This document shows positions 60,189-64,000 of a DNA stretch of 64,000 nt, in pieces (position 1 is the stretch's first letter; each line of letters opens with the position of its first letter). The DNA is from Fimbriimonadaceae bacterium (GTDB lineage Bacteria; Armatimonadota; Fimbriimonadia; Fimbriimonadales; Fimbriimonadaceae). Both the position numbers and the translations under genes were made by a program. The stretch lies in NCBI GenBank assembly GCA_019638795.1, contig JAHBTB010000001.1:496001-560000 (forward strand), in the 5' to 3' direction. Under the pieces are notes generated by a model that saw only the letters and a program-made list of their open reading frames with translations, ran no database searches and was not told where the DNA came from.

Positions 60189-60935
60189 TCAGTCTTCGGG
60201 CATGAGGCGCGCATAGTCCACGTCGCTGTTGCTCCAGCCACCGTCGATCTGCAGCACCTGACCGGTCATGTAGGGCACTCGGCCTTCGACGAGCGACACG
60301 ACGGCCGCGGCCACCTCGGCGGCCTCGGCGACGCGGCGGATCGGCAGGCGGCGCTCCACCATCTTCAGGCGTTCACCGACCAAAGAGTTGCGGCTCATTT
60401 CGGTGAACGTGAAGCCGGGGGCTACCGCGTTGACATAGATGCCGTACTGCCCCAGTTCGACGGCGCAGTTCCGCGTGAAGGCCTCGATGGCGGCCTTGCT
60501 CGCCGCATAAGCCGAGCGGTTGTAACCGCCGATCTTGGCATGGCCCGAGGAGATATTGACGATGTGGCCGCCCACGCCCGCGTCCACCCAGTGTCTGGCC
60601 ATGATCCGGCTTCCCGAGAACACGCCGCCCAAGTTGGTGTCCACGACCTGGTGGAACGTCTCGGGGTCGGTGTCCAGCACGCTACTGCGATGGATGACCC
60701 CGGCGTTGTTGACGATGGCGGCGGGCATGCCGAGGTCGCGGACGACTTCGCCGACCACCCTTTCCATGGCCGCGTAGTCACCGACGTCGACCGCCCAGGC
60801 CGGGCCCTCCGCTTCGCGTAAGCCCTCGGCATCAATGTCGAGCCGGGCGACGTCCCATGGCCCCTGGGCGAACGCCTCGGCGATGGCCCGGCCGATCCCC
60901 TTCGCCGCCCCCGTCACGACTACCACGCGGTGCAC
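60189..60935 (-). CDS. Short-chain dehydrogenase/reductase
   Basis: A 248-residue classical SDR using NAD(P). The cofactor motif VVTGAAKGIG is at the N-terminus, with NNAG at mid-sequence and the catalytic Ser (NISSGH) and YAASK (Tyr-x-x-x-Lys) in place. VNAVAPGF and the end GQVLQIDGGWS are also normal. An acidic residue after strand 2 (ARLDIDAEGL) favours NAD over NADP. The GTG start at 60935 gives the normal length and has a CATAAT box 6 bases upstream; longer upstream frames are shadows of the divergent gene. Substrate unknown. Confidence 0.92.
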   Translation of the reverse strand: MHRVVVVTGAAKGIGRAIAEAFAQGPWDVARLDIDAEGLREAEGPAWAVDVGDYAAMERVVGEVVRDLGMPAAIVNNAGVIHRSSVLDTDPETFHQVVDTNLGGVFSGSRIMARHWVDAGVGGHIVNISSGHAKIGGYNRSAYAASKAAIEAFTRNCAVELGQYGIYVNAVAPGFTFTEMSRNSLVGERLKMVERRLPIRRVAEAAEVAAAVVSLVEGRVPYMTGQVLQIDGGWSNSDVDYARLMPED

Positions 60936-60941
60936 CCGCCC

Positions 60942-60947
60942 ATTATG
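60942..60947 (-). promoter_or_regulatory. -10 box, leaderless type
   Basis: CATAAT on the minus strand, 6 bases before the GTG start of the SDR gene. Confidence 0.5.
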
Positions 60948-60999
60948 GGGGGCCGGACCGGCGTCGTGCGACCGTGTGGCCGACCCGGCCGTTCGGCCG

Positions 61000-61005
61000 C
61001 ATAAT
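61000..61005 (+). promoter_or_regulatory. -10 box, leaderless type
   Basis: CATAAT, 6 bases before the ATG of the CCA-adding enzyme gene. Identical in sequence and spacing to the divergent SDR box 53 bases away. Confidence 0.5.
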
Positions 61006-61011
61006 CTCATC

Positions 61012-62382
61012 ATGAGGACCGTGCCCGTCCCCGCGGTGGCCCGTACCGTCGCACAGGCCCTGCATGGCACGGCGTTCGAGGGCAGAGTCCACATGGTGGG
61101 GGGTGCCGTGCGCGACCTGCTGCTTGGCATGCCTGCCCCAAAGGACGTGGACCTGGTCGTCGAAGGCGACGCGACGGCTTTGGCCCAGACCTTGTGGGAA
61201 CGAGGGGTGGCCGAGCACCCGCCCACCCTGTACGCAAACTTCGGCACCGCCCAAGTCAAGGTGGAAGGGGTCGTCGTCGAAGCGGTGACCGCCCGAAAGG
61301 AGTCATACCGGGGTGACTCGCGCAAACCCACGGTCGAACCCGCGTCGCTCCTGGAAGACGCCCAGCGGCGCGATTTCACCGTCAACGCCTTGCTCTTAGA
61401 CCCGGAAACGGGCGAGGTAACCGACCCTCTGGGCCAAGGCTTGGCCGACTTGGAGTCCCGGACCCTGCGCACTCCCCTCGGACCGGCCGAGACGTTCAGC
61501 CAAGACCCACTCCGCATGCTCCGGGCGGTCAGGTTCCGGTGGCAGGTCGGCCTGACACCAGCCCCTGGCCTGGTCGAGGCGGTGCGTGAGTCCGCGCCTC
61601 GACTGGCGATCATCAGCGTCGAGCGAATTGCCGCAGAGCTCGGCACGATGCTGGGCCGGACAACCGCGTCCGACGCGCTCCGTGACCTGATGGACTGGGG
61701 TCTGCTCGACCAGTTCTGGCCCGAGTTCGGGGCGACGCGAGGCGTCGACCAAGGCTCCTACCACCACCTCGACGTATGGGAGCACACGTTGTTGGTCGTC
61801 CGGTCGGCCCAGATCGACGACCTGGTCACGAACCTGGGTTGCCTGTTCCACGACGTCGGTAAACCGGCGACGCGGAGCGTCGAGCCGGGAGGCAAAGTGC
61901 GCTTCTTCGACCACGAGAACGTCGGGGCGGAGACGGCCCGGGAGATGCTGCAACGACTCCGGTTCCCCGGCGAGACGGTCACCCGCGTCTGCCGCCTCGT
62001 CAAGAACCACATGAGGCTGGGGTCCGCGGCCGTCTTCACCCCGTCGGCGGCCCGGCGGGTGGTCCGCGACCTTGGAGAAGACGTGGGGCGCCTCCTGGAC
62101 TTGGTCGACGCCGACGTGCGTTCCCTCCGTCCAGGGGTGGACGTGCACTTGAACTTAGGGAAAGTGCGCCAGACCGTCGCCATGGTGCAGCAGGCGACAC
62201 CGGCCGACCGCCTTGTCAGCCCCCTGGACGGCCGCGAGATCATGGCTGTCGCTGGGGTCGGGCCCGGCCCTGAAGTCGCCCACCTGAAGCGTCGCCTGAC
62301 CGAAGAGGTGCTCGAGGGGCGCATCCAGACCGGAGACAAGGCGGCGGCCAGGGCGTTTTTGCGGTCGATCAAGTCAAACTGA
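61012..62382 (+). CDS. cca: CCA tRNA nucleotidyltransferase with HD domain
   Basis: A class II tRNA nucleotidyltransferase/poly(A) polymerase-family enzyme of 456 residues. The head domain has MVGGAVRDLLLG followed by KDVDLVV (catalytic Asp pair) and RRDFTVNALLLD. The neck and body follow with TFSQDPLRMLRAVRF and ISVERIAAEL. A C-terminal HD domain (HHLDVWEHTLLVV, CLFHDVGKPATR) may add phosphatase or phosphodiesterase activity. It repairs or adds the 3' CCA of tRNAs. Since the tRNA-Ala encoded nearby already carries CCA, repair is a likely role; a split A-adding versus CC-adding enzyme cannot be excluded. Confidence 0.93.
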   Translation: MRTVPVPAVARTVAQALHGTAFEGRVHMVGGAVRDLLLGMPAPKDVDLVVEGDATALAQTLWERGVAEHPPTLYANFGTAQVKVEGVVVEAVTARKESYRGDSRKPTVEPASLLEDAQRRDFTVNALLLDPETGEVTDPLGQGLADLESRTLRTPLGPAETFSQDPLRMLRAVRFRWQVGLTPAPGLVEAVRESAPRLAIISVERIAAELGTMLGRTTASDALRDLMDWGLLDQFWPEFGATRGVDQGSYHHLDVWEHTLLVVRSAQIDDLVTNLGCLFHDVGKPATRSVEPGGKVRFFDHENVGAETAREMLQRLRFPGETVTRVCRLVKNHMRLGSAAVFTPSAARRVVRDLGEDVGRLLDLVDADVRSLRPGVDVHLNLGKVRQTVAMVQQATPADRLVSPLDGREIMAVAGVGPGPEVAHLKRRLTEEVLEGRIQTGDKAAARAFLRSIKSN

Positions 62383-62392
62383 TCTGGCAACC

Positions 62393-63478
62393 ATGGGACC
62401 CCGCGAACGCCAGTCCGGCCAAAGGTTCTTGTTCTGGGGATTTGTCGTCGCCGTCATCGTGCTGGGTGCGCTCATTGTCGCGCCGTTTGTGCCTGCGTTG
62501 ACTCTGGCGACCGTCCTCGCCGTTCTGCTGGCCCCTTGGCGAGACCGACTCCTGGCCAGGGGCAAATCGGTCACCGCGTCGTCGCTCGTCCCCGTCCTGC
62601 TTGCCACCGCCTTGGTGTTCACGCCGCTTGTCACCGCGGTCGGGGTGGCCGGTGCCCAGGCATTCGGCTACGTCCAGTCGCTCAGCGACGACCCTGCCGA
62701 GAGCGAGACGACACCGGTCCTCGACCGGATCGCCGCCGATATGGACCACACTCTGGCCCCGGTGTTCAAGCAGGTCGGGGCATCGAACTTCTCCGTCCAG
62801 GCCTGGCTTGCCGAGAACCGACCGCAACTCATCCAGACCGTCCGCGGCCCGGTGGTCGACGGGTTAGGCCGGTTCCTCAACGGAATCTTGCAAGTCGTCG
62901 TCGCGGTGATGACCGCATTCTTCGGCCTGCGCGACGGCAAAAACCTGGTCGGGCCGGTTTGCGAGTGCGTCCCCCTGCCCCCTGAGCAGACCCGGGAGAT
63001 CCTCAACCGGACAGCCCAGACGATCCGGTCGGTCTTCGTCGGCGTCGTCGCGGTCGCGTTCGTCCAAGGGGCGTTGGCCGGGGTCGCCTATCTGGTCGCC
63101 GGCGTGCACGGCTGGTTGCTGTGGACCTTGGCCACGTGCTTCTTTGCCATGGTCCCCCTCTTGGGCCCGCCGATCGTCTACGTGCCCGTCGCCGCTTTCC
63201 TTGCCGTGCAGGGACGGGTCGGCCCCGCCGTCGGCGTCTTGGCGTGGGGGTTCCTCGTCGTCTCCAACATCGACAACTTTCTGCGCCCACTGATTGTAGG
63301 GGCCCAAACCAAGCTCCATCCCATGGCGATCTTCTTCGCCCTTGTCGGCGGGGTGCTGTTCATGGGGCCCAGTGGTCTGATGGCCGGTCCGGTGGTGCTC
63401 ACTCTCCTCATCGGGCTCTCCGAGATAGTCCGTGAGGTCAAGTCGAACCAAACCCAGCCGGTAGACTCGCCCGCATGA
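62393..63478 (+). CDS. AI-2E family transporter (PerM/YdiK-like)
   Basis: A 361-residue membrane protein of the AI-2E exporter family. It has about eight helices, with the typical DUF20 features: N-terminal hairpin helices, a mid-protein amphipathic region (PVLDRIAADMDHTLAPVFKQ), the MTAFFGLRDGK segment and a C-terminal YVPVAAFLAV ... NIDNFLRPLIVGAQTKLHPMAIFFALVGG block. Members export autoinducer-2, Na+ or other solutes, and the substrate is uncertain. It starts 10 bases after cca and its stop overlaps the next gene by 4 bases, so the three form a likely operon. Confidence 0.92.
   Translation: MGPRERQSGQRFLFWGFVVAVIVLGALIVAPFVPALTLATVLAVLLAPWRDRLLARGKSVTASSLVPVLLATALVFTPLVTAVGVAGAQAFGYVQSLSDDPAESETTPVLDRIAADMDHTLAPVFKQVGASNFSVQAWLAENRPQLIQTVRGPVVDGLGRFLNGILQVVVAVMTAFFGLRDGKNLVGPVCECVPLPPEQTREILNRTAQTIRSVFVGVVAVAFVQGALAGVAYLVAGVHGWLLWTLATCFFAMVPLLGPPIVYVPVAAFLAVQGRVGPAVGVLAWGFLVVSNIDNFLRPLIVGAQTKLHPMAIFFALVGGVLFMGPSGLMAGPVVLTLLIGLSEIVREVKSNQTQPVDSPA
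63462..63467 (+). promoter_or_regulatory. -10 box, leaderless type
   Basis: TAGACT inside the end of the AI-2E gene, 7 bases before the GH172 ATG. It could add a separate transcript to read-through from upstream. Confidence 0.35.
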
Positions 63479-64000
63479 GCCACGGCCCTCTGGCCCACAT
63501 CAGCACGATCGTCAACGCCCGCTCCAAGCGCGTCTCCAGCTACGACCGTAGCGGCGGAAACGGAGACAACATTCAGGTTCCCGTCGGGGAGACCGCCGTC
63601 TTGGCGGACATCAAGGGCGCCGGGACGATCAAGCACATATGGATCACGATCGCCAGCAAGGACGAACTCCATCGCCGTAACCTCGTGTTGCGCATGTATT
63701 GGGACGGGCAGAGCCACCCGTCGGTGGAAGCCCCGATCGGGGAGTTCTTCGGCCAGGGCTGGGGTCTCAAGTACAACTTCGTGTCGTTGCCTCTGGCCGC
63801 CGCCCCGGCAGGCGGCAACGCCCTTGTCAGCTACTTCCCGATGCCGTTTGGCGACGGGGCCCGGGTGACGGTCGAGAACCAGGGCACCGAACCGGTCGAC
63901 GCCTTCTACTACTACATCGACTACGAGGAGCATGAAACGACACCGGCCGACCAAGGCCGGTTCCACGCGTGGTACCACCAAGAGATGACCAGCCCGGAAA
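63475..64000 (+). CDS. GH172 / DUF2961 glycoside hydrolase (3' partial)
   Basis: The first 175 residues of a DUF2961 protein; the frame is open at the window edge. Family elements are clear: SKRVSSYDRSGGNGDNI, GAGTIKHIWITI, LVLRMYWDGQSHPSVEAPIGEFFGQGWG, YFPMPFGDGARVTVENQG and AFYYYIDYEE. The family includes difructose dianhydride I synthase/hydrolase and exo-alpha-D-arabinofuranosidases. The catalytic Glu pair lies partly in this region. No signal peptide is present, so it may work inside the cell. The ATG overlaps the AI-2E stop (ATGA). Together with GH127 and the arabinose importer it adds a second arabinoside-linked gene. Confidence 0.9.
   Translation, partial: MSHGPLAHISTIVNARSKRVSSYDRSGGNGDNIQVPVGETAVLADIKGAGTIKHIWITIASKDELHRRNLVLRMYWDGQSHPSVEAPIGEFFGQGWGLKYNFVSLPLAAAPAGGNALVSYFPMPFGDGARVTVENQGTEPVDAFYYYIDYEEHETTPADQGRFHAWYHQEMTSPE

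Noticed and set aside
60936-61646. An N-terminal extension of the SDR by more than 230 codons
   Set aside because: It runs across the promoter and the first half of the CCA-adding enzyme gene; the nucleotide-binding motif belongs at the very start of an SDR.
1-64000. CRISPR arrays, insertion sequences, rRNA genes or riboswitches
   Set aside because: No regularly spaced repeats, transposase motifs, rRNA-like blocks or recognisable riboswitch cores were found on reading both strands.

Overview
The window is high-GC, gene-dense chromosomal DNA with about 51 protein genes and one tRNA. No stretch above 300 bases lacks a gene; the largest gaps (about 135-185 bases near 14.3, 37.8, 46.7 and 58.4 kb) hold promoters and operators. 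The type II pseudopilin with a FTLIELLVVIAIIAILAA start followed by FPVFAQAKEAAKK, the secreted arabinoside-related hydrolases and the general gene content suggest a Fimbriimonadia-like member of the Armatimonadota. That placement is inference; no rRNA is present to confirm it. No insertion sequence, integrase, prophage or CRISPR array was seen.

Layout. 0-9.7 kb: PAP2 phosphatase (cut by the window edge), a BON-like small protein, a K+-independent H+-pumping membrane pyrophosphatase with a large periplasmic insert, a membrane zinc-ribbon protein with an L7/L12-like tail, a pseudopilin, an ECF sigma factor with a membrane partner, a GT-C glycosyltransferase and a thioredoxin fusion. 9.8-25.4 kb: 2-oxoacid dehydrogenase E1 alpha/beta, ComF, a LuxR-type HTH protein, galactokinase, a PepV-like dipeptidase, MmgE/PrpD, a hydrolase, the pxpBAC 5-oxoprolinase operon with a DCC protein, dut, a zinc-ribbon/TPR protein, purA and a GH20 hexosaminidase. 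25.5-31.9 kb: six sugar ABC transporter genes joined by 4-base stop/start overlaps (araFGH plus a CUT1 importer with no ATPase). 31.9-43.4 kb: a Gfo/Idh oxidoreductase, a secreted caspase coupled to a secreted M48 protease, then a divergent esterase-galT-kinase-M28 operon. 43.4-50.9 kb: a PAS/GGDEF/EAL protein, SGNH hydrolase, a secreted unknown protein and a GH127 beta-L-arabinofuranosidase. 50.9-56.7 kb: an EEP-family protein and a translesion module (DnaE2-type polymerase plus a LigD-phosphoesterase/ImuB-like fusion) behind a perfect palindromic operator. 56.7-64 kb: modBA, a lower-GC hipBA module with paired operators, tRNA-Ala, an SDR, a CCA-adding enzyme, an AI-2E exporter and a GH172 (DUF2961) gene cut by the window edge.

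How the parts fit. Arabinose release (GH127, perhaps GH172) and uptake (AraFGH), amino sugar release (GH20) and galactose use (GalK, GalT) point to scavenging of plant or microbial polysaccharide. Two genome-scale signals stand out. First, at least 17 operon heads lack a Shine-Dalgarno sequence and instead carry a TANNNT- or CATAAT-type -10 box only 6-12 bases before the start codon, which indicates widespread leaderless transcription. Second, the translesion module has no ImuA-type gene and instead carries an N-terminal LigD-like phosphoesterase fold on its ImuB-like partner, with both catalytic centres degraded.
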